From: Oceanicola granulosus HTCC2516
Lineage (GTDB): Bacteria > Pseudomonadota > Alphaproteobacteria > Rhodobacterales > Rhodobacteraceae
DNA length: 64,000 bases
Direction: 5' to 3'
Assembly: GCF_000153305.1 (NCBI RefSeq)
Contig: NZ_CH724107.1
Coordinates: 630,511 to 694,510 of the forward strand
Below, one piece after another: positions 12,485 through 20,748 of the stretch. Numbering within the stretch: the first letter of the stretch is position 1; every line of letters begins with the position of its first letter. A model generated the notes under the pieces. That model searched no databases and was not told the DNA's origin. It saw only the letters and a list, made by a program, of their open reading frames with translations. The position numbers were made by a program, and so were the translations under genes.

Positions 12485-12602
12485 GCCGCGCGCGCGGGCG
12501 ACGCGGGCGGGACACAGCCGGGCGGGGGGACGTCCGGGGGTGCTTGCGGGCGGGAGGCGCTGCGCCTTAAGTCGCCGGTGACTTCGGATTTGGAGACTCG
12601 TC

Positions 12603-13115
12603 ATGGACGGAACGATCGCGCTCGTCTTCCTGCTCACCGGCCTCGCCGACATGAGGCTGAACCACTGCGCAACCGGCTGCCTCGCGCCTGAGCCGGTGAC
12701 GCCGCGGCTGTCGTTCCAGGTTGCGAACCTCGAGTTCCAGGAGGAGAGCATCGGCGGCGAGATCTTCGCCGACTACGCCACCGGCGAGGCGCGCGGGCCG
12801 TTCCAGCCCGTCGTCGGGTTCTCCTATTCCAGCGAGAACAGCGCCTGGCTCGGCTTCGGGCTGCGCACGGCCATGCCGCTCTTCGACACCGGGCTCGTCG
12901 CCGAGGGCGCGCTGATGCCGGGCTTCCACGCCACCGGCGACGGGCCCTATCTCGGCGGCAGCCTGCAATTCCGCTCCTCGCTCGGGATGTCCTACGAGTT
13001 CATCAACGAGGCGCGGGTGGGGGTGTACTACGACCACCGCTCCAACGCCGACATCAACCGGGTCAACCCGGGGCTGGAGACGTTCGGCTTCCGGCTGTCG
13101 GTGCCGCTGAACTAG
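12603..13115 (+). CDS. PagL-like lipid A 3-O-deacylase (acyloxyacyl hydrolase)
   Basis: Predicted outer-membrane beta-barrel enzyme that trims an acyl chain from lipid A. The 170-residue protein starts with a short hydrophobic export segment (TIALVFLLTGLA) and then alternates polar and apolar residues as barrel strands do. The C-terminal DHRSNADINRVNPGLET carries H145, S147 and E159. Their spacing (+2 and +14) equals the H126/S128/E140 triad of Pseudomonas PagL. The protein ends in a strand (FGFRLSVPLN). It converges on the ABC ATPase gene with a four-base stop-codon overlap. Confidence 0.8.
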   Translation: MDGTIALVFLLTGLADMRLNHCATGCLAPEPVTPRLSFQVANLEFQEESIGGEIFADYATGEARGPFQPVVGFSYSSENSAWLGFGLRTAMPLFDTGLVAEGALMPGFHATGDGPYLGGSLQFRSSLGMSYEFINEARVGVYYDHRSNADINRVNPGLETFGFRLSVPLN

Positions 13116-14197
13116 CGCGCGAGCAGCACCAGCGCGCGCTCGTCCCAGGCGACGCGCGCGGGCGCGCCGACCTCGAGCACCGGGCGTCCGATCAGGTTCT
13201 TCATGGAGATGTTGAGCGGCGCATCGTGGCCGGGGATGCGCACGTCGTAGTAGGTCATGTCGCCGTAATAGACGACCTCGTCGACCACGCCATCGACGAC
13301 CCGGCCCGGCGCGCTCTCGCCCTCGAACAGGATCGCCAGCGTCTCGGGCCGGATGCCGACCGTCGCCGCGCCGGCGGGCACGCCGCCGGGGGCCTGGCTG
13401 GCGGGCACCTCGCAGCGGCCGAGGCCGGCGACGTCGAGCGCGACGCGCGCGCCCGCGGGGGCGATGGTGGCGTCGAGGAAATTCATCATCCCGATGAAGG
13501 CCGCGACGCGGCGGCTCACGGGGCGGCGGTAGAGCGTCTCGGGGTCGTCGAGCTGGCCGATCTCGCCCTCGAACATCACCGCGATGCGGTCCGACATCAC
13601 CAGCGCCTCCTCCTGGTCGTGGGTCACCAGGATGAAGGTGATCCCGACCTCGCGCTGCAGCCGCATCAGCTCGACCTGCATCTGCTCGCGCATCTTCTTG
13701 TCGAGCGCCGAGAGCGGCTCGTCGAGCAGCAGCACCTTGGGCTCGAGGATCAGCGCGCGGGCCAGCGCCACCCGCTGGCGCTGGCCGCCCGAGAGCGCGT
13801 TGGCGCGGCGGTTGCCGTAGCCCGCGAGCCCGACCATCTCGAGCGCCTCGCCCACCGCGCGGGCCTTGTCGGCGCGCGCGCGCTTGTCCCGGCGCAGGCC
13901 GAAGCCCACGTTCTCGGCGACGGAGAGGTGCGGGAAGATCGCGTAGGACTGGAACACCATGTTGGTGGGCCGGTGATGCGCCTCGACCCGCTTCATGTCG
14001 CGCCCGTCGATGGTCAGGCTGCCGCTGCTGGCGTCCTCGAAGCCGGCGATGGTGCGCAGCAGGGTGGTCTTGCCGCAGCCCGACGGCCCGAGCAGCGAGA
14101 AGAACTCGCCCTGCCGGATGGTCAGGTCGATGCCGCGCAGGGCGTGGTAGTCGCCGTAATACTTGTGGACGCCCGAGAGCGTGATCAGGTCGGTCAA
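13112..14197 (-). CDS. PotA-type ABC transporter ATP-binding protein
   Basis: Energises import of a polyamine- or compatible-solute-like substrate. The product has 361 residues: Walker A GPSGCGKT at 37-44, signature LSGGQRQRVALARAL, Walker B VLLLDEPLSALD, then the TOBE domain (roughly residue 240 on, IRPETLAIL). The start is a TTG at 14197 (MTDLITLSGVHKYYG), with GGAGG six nt upstream, overlapping the TGA of the upstream permease as TTGA. No closer ATG exists. It is last in the order dddP-permease-permease-ATPase. No substrate-binding protein gene is adjacent. Confidence 0.9.
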   Translation of the reverse strand: MTDLITLSGVHKYYGDYHALRGIDLTIRQGEFFSLLGPSGCGKTTLLRTIAGFEDASSGSLTIDGRDMKRVEAHHRPTNMVFQSYAIFPHLSVAENVGFGLRRDKRARADKARAVGEALEMVGLAGYGNRRANALSGGQRQRVALARALILEPKVLLLDEPLSALDKKMREQMQVELMRLQREVGITFILVTHDQEEALVMSDRIAVMFEGEIGQLDDPETLYRRPVSRRVAAFIGMMNFLDATIAPAGARVALDVAGLGRCEVPASQAPGGVPAGAATVGIRPETLAILFEGESAPGRVVDGVVDEVVYYGDMTYYDVRIPGHDAPLNISMKNLIGRPVLEVGAPARVAWDERALVLLAR

Positions 14198-14994
14198 AGG
14201 AACCCTCCGGTGTCCCTGAGCCCCGCCCGGGCGAGGCCTCGGCGGCGGTAGAACTCGGCGATGGTCAGAAGCAGGATCGACAGCGCGACGAGGATGGTGC
14301 CGAGCGCCATCACCACCGGCAGTTTCTCGGGAAAGCGCAGCAGCCCCCAGATGTAGACCGGCATCGTCGGCGTGTTGCCCGACAGGAAGAAGGCGATGAT
14401 GAACTCGTCGAGTGAGATGGTGAAGGAGATCAGCAGCGACGACACGATCCCCGGCGTCACCAGCGGCAGGGTGATCAGCCGGAACGCCCCCCAGCGGGTC
14501 TCGCCGAGGTCGATCGCCGCCTCCTCCATCGAGGGGTCGAGATTGGCGAAGGCGCCGTTGAGGATGGCGATGCAGAACGGCGTGCAGATCAGCGTGTGGG
14601 CCAGGATGATGGTCCAGTTCGACAGGCCGAGGTCGAGCACCTGCACCACCACGACCAGCAGCGAGACCGCGACGATGATCTCGGGCAGCACCAGCGGCAG
14701 CATGATGAAGCCCATCACCCCGCGCTTGCCGGGAAAGCTCGCCATGGTGCCGGCGCGGGCGGCGCAGAGGCCGAGGCAGGTGGCGAGGATCGCCGACAGC
14801 ACCGCGATGAACAGCGACGCCTGCACCGCGTCGTGCAGCGCCGCGGTGCGGCCGAGCTCGCCGAACCACTCGGTGGTGAAGCCCTGCAGCGGGAAGGCGA
14901 TGATGGTGCCGTCGTTGAAGGCGAAGACCGGCAGCAGCAGGATCGGCGCGTAGAGGAACACCAGGTAGGCGATGGCGTAGAGGCGCAGGCTCAT
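14194..14994 (-). CDS. PotC-type ABC transporter permease
   Basis: Inner-membrane permease of 266 residues with six predicted helices, starting MSLRLYAIAYLVFLYAPILL. The EAA loop that docks on the ATPase is SMEEAAIDLGETRWGAFRLI. It resembles PotC/YdcV-type permeases of the spermidine/putrescine class. Its start overlaps the stop of the upstream permease (ATGA) and its stop overlaps the ATPase start (TTGA), so all three transporter genes are translationally coupled. Confidence 0.92.
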   Translation of the reverse strand: MSLRLYAIAYLVFLYAPILLLPVFAFNDGTIIAFPLQGFTTEWFGELGRTAALHDAVQASLFIAVLSAILATCLGLCAARAGTMASFPGKRGVMGFIMLPLVLPEIIVAVSLLVVVVQVLDLGLSNWTIILAHTLICTPFCIAILNGAFANLDPSMEEAAIDLGETRWGAFRLITLPLVTPGIVSSLLISFTISLDEFIIAFFLSGNTPTMPVYIWGLLRFPEKLPVVMALGTILVALSILLLTIAEFYRRRGLARAGLRDTGGFL

Positions 14995-15869
14995 TTTCCG
15001 TCTCCCCCGAGCCAGCGCCGGTTCAGCCACACGAAGCCGAGCGCGATCACGGTGACGCAGACCATCGCGATCAGCGCCAGGGCCGCGCCGAGCGGGGCGT
15101 TGTTGAGCCGCAGGAACTGGGTCTGGATCATGTTGGCGATCATCAGCCCGTCGGGCCCGCCGACGAGGCGCGGGGTGACGTAGTCGCCGATCGTGGGGAT
15201 GAACACGATCAGCACCGCCGCCACCACGCCGGGCATCGCCAGCGGCAGCGTCACCCGGAAGAACGTCGTCGACCGGCTCTCGCCGAGATCGCGGCTCGCC
15301 TCGAGCAGCGAGCGGTCGATCTTCTCCAGCGCCACGAAGATCGGCAGGATCGCGAAGGGCGCGAAGGCGTGGGCGAGCGTGATCACCACTGCGTTGGCGT
15401 TGTAGAGGATGAAGGTCAGCGGCTCGTCGATCAGCCCGAGCCCGGTGAGCGAGGTGTTGAGCACGCCGTTGTAGCCGAGGATCACCTTCCAGAGGAACAC
15501 CCGGATCAGGTAGCTGGTCCAGAACGGGATGGTGATCAGGAACAGCCACAGCGACTTGCGGTGCGGCGGCAGGTGGAAGCTGACGAAATAGGCGATTGGA
15601 AAGGCCAGCACCACCGTCGCCACGGTCACCGTCGCCGAGATCGCCAGGCTGCGGAGGATCAGCTGGGTGTAGATCGGCTGGGTCAGCGCCTCGCGGTAGT
15701 TGGCGAGGGTGAAGCTCGTGTCGATGGTCAGGAAGTCCTGGGTCCAGAACGAGAACAGCACGATGGCGCCGAGCGGCAGCGCCAGCAGCAGGATCGCGTA
15801 GAGGAACGGCACCGAGATCAGCGCCACGCTGCGCCGGACCTCGCGAGTCACCCCGAACCTCTGCGCCAT
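14991..15869 (-). CDS. PotB-type ABC transporter permease
   Basis: Inner-membrane permease of 292 residues with an N-terminal helix (ISVPFLYAILLLALPLGAIV), a large periplasmic loop (SFWTQDFLTIDTSFTLANY) typical of PotB/YdcU, and the EAA motif SLLEASRDLGESRSTTFFRV. GGGAG lies just upstream of the ATG. It begins 127 bp after the dddP stop codon on the same strand. The gap holds no clear terminator, so read-through from dddP is possible. Confidence 0.92.
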   Translation of the reverse strand: MAQRFGVTREVRRSVALISVPFLYAILLLALPLGAIVLFSFWTQDFLTIDTSFTLANYREALTQPIYTQLILRSLAISATVTVATVVLAFPIAYFVSFHLPPHRKSLWLFLITIPFWTSYLIRVFLWKVILGYNGVLNTSLTGLGLIDEPLTFILYNANAVVITLAHAFAPFAILPIFVALEKIDRSLLEASRDLGESRSTTFFRVTLPLAMPGVVAAVLIVFIPTIGDYVTPRLVGGPDGLMIANMIQTQFLRLNNAPLGAALALIAMVCVTVIALGFVWLNRRWLGGDGK

Positions 15870-15996
15870 CTCGTCTCCCCGGCCAAAGCGTGGGGGGAAG
15901 GAAATCTCGCTGGCGCAGAAAGATCAATGGCAAACGCGGCGGGAGGGCCGAGGGCGGCCCCTGCCCTCGCATGCAGTACCGGCGCGGCGGGGCGCG

Positions 15997-17331
15997 CTAG
16001 CCGCCGAGGCGGGGGTCGAAGGGATAGCGCGTGAGGTTCTCGACGCCGGTCTCGGTGATCAGCACCTGGTCCTCGAGCTTGATCGAGAAATTCGCCCCCG
16101 GCGCGCTCACCAGCGCCTCGACGCAGAGGGTCATCCCCGGCTCGAGCGGGTAGTCGAACGCGCCCTCGACCAGGGCGTCGGGATAGGCGACGAGGGGCCA
16201 CTCGTCGCACAGGCCCACGCCGTGCATCAGGCAGCCGTATTTCTGCGCCTGGTATTGCTCGGGCAGCACGTGCGCGGCGCGGCTGATGTCGGGCAGGTTC
16301 GCCCCGGGGCGCAGCAGCGCCATGTTGGCGGCGAGGTGCTCGCGCGCGACGCGGTAGGCCTCGACCATGTCGGGCCGCGCCGGGCCGTCGCCGATCCACC
16401 AGCTGCGCGAGATGTCCGAGCAGATGCCGTAGGCGCCGACGAGGTCCGTGTCGAAGGCGACGATCTCGTTCTCGCGCACGATGCGGGGGCCGCATTCCTG
16501 AAACCAGGGGTTGGTGCGCGGGCCGGAGGTGAGCAGCCGGGTCTCGATCCACTCGCCGCCGCGGCGGATGTTCTCGGCGTGCAGCACCGCCCAGATGTCG
16601 TCCTCGCTGACCCCGCCGCGCGGCACCTCGGTGCGGGCGAAGTCCTCCATCCGCGCCACGGCGGCCTCGCAGGCATGGAGCGCGCAGCGCATGGCGCGGA
16701 TCTCGTCGGGCCCCTTCACCGCGCGGCTCTTCTCGGTGACCTCCTCGCCGGGCACCACCTCCAGGCCTTGCGCCTCGAGCGCCCGCAGCCCGTGCAGCAT
16801 CACCTTGTCCACCGCCAGCCGCCGGCCCTCGCCGTGGGCGGCGAGCAGCAGCCGCACCTCGTTGGCGAAGCTGTCGGCGGCGAGGTCGATGCGGTCGCCG
16901 CGGTCGAAGTAGAACAGGTCCGCCCCCGAGCGCGCCTCGCGCACCAGCGGGTTGAAGGCCGACAGGAACGGCGAGTTGCGGTAATCCCAGATCACCATGT
17001 AGCCGTCGGCGCAGAGCAGCACCGCGCGGAACGGGTTGTGGCTGTTCCAGAGCTGCATGTTGGTGGAATCGGTGGCGTAGCGGATGTTGAGCGGGTCGAA
17101 CATCAGCAGCCCCGCGAGGCCCCGCGCCTGCACGTGTGCGGTGAGCCGCTCCCAGCGGTAGCGGCGCATCGCCGGCAGGTCGGGCAGCTCCAGCCCCGCC
17201 GCCGCCCATTCCGCGCAGGCGAGCCGGGTCGGGCCGATCTCGATGCGGTCGTCGTCGTCGGGCGTGTCGTCGCCGGGCCGGGGAGCGCAGCTGGGATCGA
17301 TCTTGCGGCTGTCGCGGTAATGCAGGTTCAT
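15997..17331 (-). CDS. dddP: Dimethylsulfoniopropionate lyase DddP
   Basis: Cleaves DMSP to dimethyl sulfide and acrylate. It belongs to the M24 metallopeptidase fold but is not a peptidase. At 444 residues it has the length of characterised DddP. The N-terminal domain carries MFDPLNIRYATDSTNMQLWN, which I recognise as typical of roseobacter DddP. The metal and catalytic set is complete: D294 and D296 (FDTDLVGAYG), D306 (CSDISRSWW), H370 and D376 (LMHGVGLCDEWP), E405 (CVEAL) and E420 (KLEDQV). This is one residue offset from the numbering remembered for the Ruegeria enzyme. A GGGAGGG ribosome binding site precedes the ATG. The downstream importer could handle DMSP or a related solute, which is inference from position only. 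Confidence 0.92.
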   Translation of the reverse strand: MNLHYRDSRKIDPSCAPRPGDDTPDDDDRIEIGPTRLACAEWAAAGLELPDLPAMRRYRWERLTAHVQARGLAGLLMFDPLNIRYATDSTNMQLWNSHNPFRAVLLCADGYMVIWDYRNSPFLSAFNPLVREARSGADLFYFDRGDRIDLAADSFANEVRLLLAAHGEGRRLAVDKVMLHGLRALEAQGLEVVPGEEVTEKSRAVKGPDEIRAMRCALHACEAAVARMEDFARTEVPRGGVSEDDIWAVLHAENIRRGGEWIETRLLTSGPRTNPWFQECGPRIVRENEIVAFDTDLVGAYGICSDISRSWWIGDGPARPDMVEAYRVAREHLAANMALLRPGANLPDISRAAHVLPEQYQAQKYGCLMHGVGLCDEWPLVAYPDALVEGAFDYPLEPGMTLCVEALVSAPGANFSIKLEDQVLITETGVENLTRYPFDPRLGG

Positions 17332-17433
17332 CGCGGCCCTCCCGTCCTTCCCCGAGGCTGCGCCCGGGGCGGCGGGCCCGTCCGGCCGGTTTGCGACGCC
17401 GCGCGCCGCGAACGGACCTCGGGCGGCGCAAAG

Positions 17434-17465
17434 AAGAAGGGCGGCCCCGAGGGACCGCCCTTCTC
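17434..17465 (-). terminator. Rho-independent terminator after rpsI
   Basis: On the minus strand GAAGGGCGGTCCC and its complement GGGGCCGCCCTTC form a long GC stem with a short loop, followed by TTCTTTG. It begins 19 bp after the rpsI stop codon and separates rplM-rpsI from dddP downstream. Confidence 0.8.
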
Positions 17466-17483
17466 GAACAGATGTCGTACCGA

Positions 17484-17984
17484 TCAGCGCTTGGAGAACT
17501 GGAACGAGCGGCGGGCCTTGGCCTTGCCGTACTTCTTGCGCTCGACCACGCGGCTGTCGCGGGTGAGGAAGCCGGCGGCCTTGAGCGCGCCGCGCAGGGA
17601 CGGGTCGTAGAGCTGCAGGGCCTTGGAGATGCCGTGCTTGACCGCGCCGGCCTGGCCGGAGAGGCCGCCGCCCTTGACGGTGGCCTGGACGTCGAACTGG
17701 CCTTCGACGCCGGCGACCTGGAACGGCTGGCGCAGGATCATCTGCAGCACCGGGCGCGCGAAATACTCGCTGTAGTCGATGAAGTTCCCCTTGTGGTCGC
17801 GGATCAGGAACTTGCCGGAGCCCGGCTTGATCCAGACGCGGGCGACGGCGTCCTTGCGCTTGCCGGTCGCGTAGGAGCGGCCGTACTCGTCGCGGACGGG
17901 CTCGCGCGGGGTTTCCGGCTCGGCCTGGGGCAGGCCCTCGGCGACCTGGCCGAGCTCTTCGAGGGAAGTGACTTGTTCGGCCAT
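17484..17984 (-). CDS. rpsI: 30S ribosomal protein S9
   Basis: Small-subunit protein whose C-terminal tail reaches the P site. The 166-residue form has the roughly 35-residue acidic N-terminal extension seen in alphaproteobacteria ([18 protein letters not shown]), then [33 protein letters not shown], and the terminal FQFSKR. The start codon shares one base with the rplM stop (TAATG), so translation is coupled. Confidence 0.98.
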   Translation of the reverse strand: MAEQVTSLEELGQVAEGLPQAEPETPREPVRDEYGRSYATGKRKDAVARVWIKPGSGKFLIRDHKGNFIDYSEYFARPVLQMILRQPFQVAGVEGQFDVQATVKGGGLSGQAGAVKHGISKALQLYDPSLRGALKAAGFLTRDSRVVERKKYGKAKARRSFQFSKR

Positions 17985-18445
17985 TACGCGGTCCTCGTGT
18001 TCTTCTTGTTCATGGACTTGACGTCCAGAACTTCGGGCTTCTGGGCCTCCATGCCGTGCTCGGCACCGGCGAAGACGCGCAGGTGGGTCATCTGCTTGCG
18101 GCTCAGGCGGTTGCCCGGGAGCATGCGCTTGACGGCCTGCATGACGACGCGCTCGGGGTGGGCGCCTTCGAGGATCTGGCCCGTGGTGCGCGACTTGATG
18201 CCGCCCGGGTAGCCGGTGTGCCAGTAGTTGGGCTTGTTGCGCTTGTTGCCCGTCAGCTGCACCTTGTCGGCGTTGATGACGATGACGTTGTCGCCCATGT
18301 CCATGTGCGGGGTGAAGCTCGGCTTGTGCTTGCCGCGCAGCCGGGTGGCGACGATCGACGCGAGACGGCCGAGGACGACGCCTTCGGCGTCGATCACGAT
18401 CCACTTCTTGTCGATGTCCGCCGGGGTAGCGGTGAAAGTTTTCAT
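17984..18445 (-). CDS. rplM: 50S ribosomal protein L13
   Basis: Early-assembly large-subunit protein. The start at 18445 ([20 protein letters not shown]) gives 153 residues, the family size. An in-frame ATG seven codons upstream is not typical. [28 protein letters not shown] and [14 protein letters not shown] are conserved L13 segments. It is the first gene of rplM-rpsI, driven by the promoter at 18509-18536. Confidence 0.98.
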   Translation of the reverse strand: MKTFTATPADIDKKWIVIDAEGVVLGRLASIVATRLRGKHKPSFTPHMDMGDNVIVINADKVQLTGNKRNKPNYWHTGYPGGIKSRTTGQILEGAHPERVVMQAVKRMLPGNRLSRKQMTHLRVFAGAEHGMEAQKPEVLDVKSMNKKNTRTA

Positions 18446-18508
18446 GTCGGGTCCTGGATGTGGCAAGCGCGCCTCGTGGGAGACGCGCGGGTACGTTCGG
18501 ATGAGCGG

Positions 18509-18536
18509 GTTATAGCCATGCCTTCGCGCCAGTCAA
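18509..18536 (-). promoter_or_regulatory. Sigma70-type promoter of rplM-rpsI
   Basis: On the minus strand TTGACT (18536-18531) and TATAAC (18514-18509) are separated by 16 bp, close to consensus and the clearest housekeeping promoter in the window. The rplM start codon lies 64 bp downstream. Just upstream, at about 18584-18593, is a palindrome ATGGTACCAT of unknown role. Confidence 0.7.
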
Positions 18537-18593
18537 GCGGCGCGACGCCGGAAATACGAAGCCAAAACAACAGCTTGAGATTATGGTACCATT

Positions 18594-19019
18594 TTACCCC
18601 ATCGCGGGTGGGATCGAGTAGGTCAGCGACGCCCGCGCCACCGGGGCGGCGACGCCGTCGGAGTGGATAAGCGCGTCGCCCACCGCCAGCACCCGGCCGA
18701 GCTTGAGCAGCCGCACCTCGGCGACGAGGTCGGCGCCGGCGGCGGGCTTGCGCATGAAGTCCACCGAGCAACTCGTCGTCACCGCCAGCGCCACCGGCCC
18801 GACCATCGCCAGGATCGCGAGGTAGACGCCGACGTCGGCGAGGCCGAACATCGCCGGCCCCGACACCGTGCCACCCGGCCGCAGGTGGCGCTCGTCGATC
18901 AGCATGCGCAGCCGCAGCGCCATCGGCGCGACCGACTCGATGCGCAGCTGGTCGGCGACCTGCGGAAAGTCGCGGGCGAGAAAGGCGGTGAGCCCGTCGG
19001 CGTCCAGTTGCAGCTCCAT
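18594..19019 (-). CDS. PaaI-type hotdog-fold thioesterase
   Basis: A 141-residue single-domain hotdog protein, probably hydrolysing an acyl-CoA or aryl-CoA thioester. The segment RPGGTVSGPAMFGLADVGVY corresponds to the active-site helix and its loop, followed by TTSCSVDFMRKPAAG and LLKLGRVLAVGDALI, the strand pattern of the PaaI/YbgC group. The substrate cannot be deduced. It is transcribed divergently from the DoxX gene, with 76 bp between them. Confidence 0.85.
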   Translation of the reverse strand: MELQLDADGLTAFLARDFPQVADQLRIESVAPMALRLRMLIDERHLRPGGTVSGPAMFGLADVGVYLAILAMVGPVALAVTTSCSVDFMRKPAAGADLVAEVRLLKLGRVLAVGDALIHSDGVAAPVARASLTYSIPPAMG

Positions 19020-19095
19020 GGCGCGGACCTTGCCGGGCGATCACCGTCTCGGCAAGCGGCCTCGACGCGCGGGCGCGGCGGCATATCTCGGCCCC

Positions 19096-19497
19096 ATGCA
19101 CACCCCCTCCCCCGACTGGCGCGACGCCGCCGCCCTCGCCGCCCGCCTGCTGCTGGCGGTGCTGTTCCTGGGCGGTGCCGTGCAGAAGCTGGTCAGCCCC
19201 GGCGACGCGATCGGGCTGCTCACCGACCGGGGCCTGCCGACGCTGCTCGTCTGGCCCGCCCTCGCCTTCAATGCCGCCGCCGGGCTGGCGCTGGTGCTCG
19301 GCGTGGCGGTGACGCCGACGGCGCTCGCCCTCGCCGCCTATTGCGGCGCGACGAGCCTGTTCCACTTCCTGCCCGACGATCCGTGGCAGATGACGATCTT
19401 CGTCAAGAACTGGGCGGTCGCCGGCGGCTGCCTGGCGCTCGCGGCGCTCGGGCCGGGCCGCTTCGCGCTGCCCTTGCGGATCCCGCGCGGGCGGTGA
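19096..19497 (+). CDS. DoxX-family membrane protein
   Basis: A 133-residue four-helix membrane protein. LAARLLLAVLFLGGAVQKL is the first helix and matches the DoxX family start, and the later FHFLPDDPWQMTIFVKNWAV is the conserved loop and last helix. A longer reading frame starts upstream, but ATG 19096 (MHTPSPDWRDAAALA) fits the family and lies outside the thioesterase gene. Family members are linked to redox or thiol stress, but the function here is unproven. Confidence 0.85.
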   Translation: MHTPSPDWRDAAALAARLLLAVLFLGGAVQKLVSPGDAIGLLTDRGLPTLLVWPALAFNAAAGLALVLGVAVTPTALALAAYCGATSLFHFLPDDPWQMTIFVKNWAVAGGCLALAALGPGRFALPLRIPRGR

Positions 19498-19528
19498 ACA
19501 AGGGCCTCGCAGCAGGGAGGCCCGCCAG

Positions 19529-20695
19529 ATGTCGAGAACCGAACAGACCTTCGCCCCACCGGTCATGGAAGCCCGTCGCTGGCTTCAGGGCGCGACCTTC
19601 CCGCCCGAGCGGCCGCTGCTGAACGTCAGCCAGGCCGCGCCGGTCGATCCGCCCCCAGAGCCGATGCGGCGGGCGATGGCGGAGATGGTGCTCAACGAAG
19701 CCGGTTCGCACCTCTACGGCCCCGTCCTCGGCCTGCCCGCCCTGCGCGAGAGGATCGCCGAGACCTGGAGCCGCGCCTACGGCGGCGCCGTCGCGCCCGC
19801 GCAGGTGGCGATCACCGCCGGCTGCAACCAGGCCTTCAGCGCCGCGATGTCGGCGATCTGCGGCGAGGGCGACGAGGTGCTGCTGCCGGTGCCCTACTAT
19901 TTCAACCACGCCATGTGGCTCGAGATGGACGGGCTGCGCCTGGTGCCGCTGCCCACCGGCGACGACCTGCTGCCCGACCCCGAGGACGCCGCGCGCCGCA
20001 TCACCGAGCGCACCCGCGCCATCGTCCTCGTCACGCCCAACAACCCCGGCGGCGTCGAGTACCCGGCCGACCTGGTGCGCGAATTCTACGAGCTGGCCCG
20101 GGCGCGCGGGCTGAAGCTGGTGGTCGACGAGACCTACCGCGACTTCGACAGCCGCAGCGAGGCGCCGCACGACCTCTTCACCGATGCCGACTGGCCCGAC
20201 ACGCTCGTGCAGCTCTACTCCTTCTCGAAGGCCTACCGCCTCACCGGCCACCGCACCGGCGCGATGGTGGCGAGCGAGGCGCTGCTGGCGGAGGCGGAGA
20301 AGTTCCTCGACACGGTCGCGATCTGCGCGCCGCAGCTCGGACAGATGGGGGCGCTCTGGGGGATGGAGCACCTCGGCCAGTGGCTCGCTGGCGAGCGCGC
20401 CGAGATCCTCGACCGCCGCGCGGCGATGGAGGAGCACTTCTCCGACCTGCCCGGCTGGCGGCTCAGGGGCTGCGGCGCCTATTTCGCCTATGTCGAGCAC
20501 CCGTTCGACCTGCCCAGCAACGAGGCCGCGCGCCGGCTGGTGAGGGAGGCCGGGGTGCTGCTGCTGCCGGGCACGATGTTCCGCCCCGCCGACGACGGCG
20601 CGGGCGCGCGCGAGATGCGCATCGCCTTCGCCAACGTCGACCGCACCGGCATCGCCACGCTGGCCGAGCGCCTCGCGGCGGTGCGGCTCACTTGA
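19529..20695 (+). CDS. PLP-dependent aminotransferase, class I/II
   Basis: Fold-type I aminotransferase of 388 residues. The PLP-binding lysine is K234 in SFSKAYRLTGHRTG, the NNPGG turn is at 171-175, and the pyridine-nitrogen aspartate is in VVDETYRDF (D200). GCNQAFSAA at 98-106 is the phosphate-binding region. The substrate is not determined; aspartate/aromatic-type family members are closest in pattern. It is followed 53 bp later by the PpiD-like gene and then trpE, all in one direction. Confidence 0.9.
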   Translation: MSRTEQTFAPPVMEARRWLQGATFPPERPLLNVSQAAPVDPPPEPMRRAMAEMVLNEAGSHLYGPVLGLPALRERIAETWSRAYGGAVAPAQVAITAGCNQAFSAAMSAICGEGDEVLLPVPYYFNHAMWLEMDGLRLVPLPTGDDLLPDPEDAARRITERTRAIVLVTPNNPGGVEYPADLVREFYELARARGLKLVVDETYRDFDSRSEAPHDLFTDADWPDTLVQLYSFSKAYRLTGHRTGAMVASEALLAEAEKFLDTVAICAPQLGQMGALWGMEHLGQWLAGERAEILDRRAAMEEHFSDLPGWRLRGCGAYFAYVEHPFDLPSNEAARRLVREAGVLLLPGTMFRPADDGAGAREMRIAFANVDRTGIATLAERLAAVRLT

Positions 20696-20748
20696 ACACC
20701 CCGCACGCGCACCATAGAGAAGTCCGGACGCGCGAAGGAGACAAGCAA

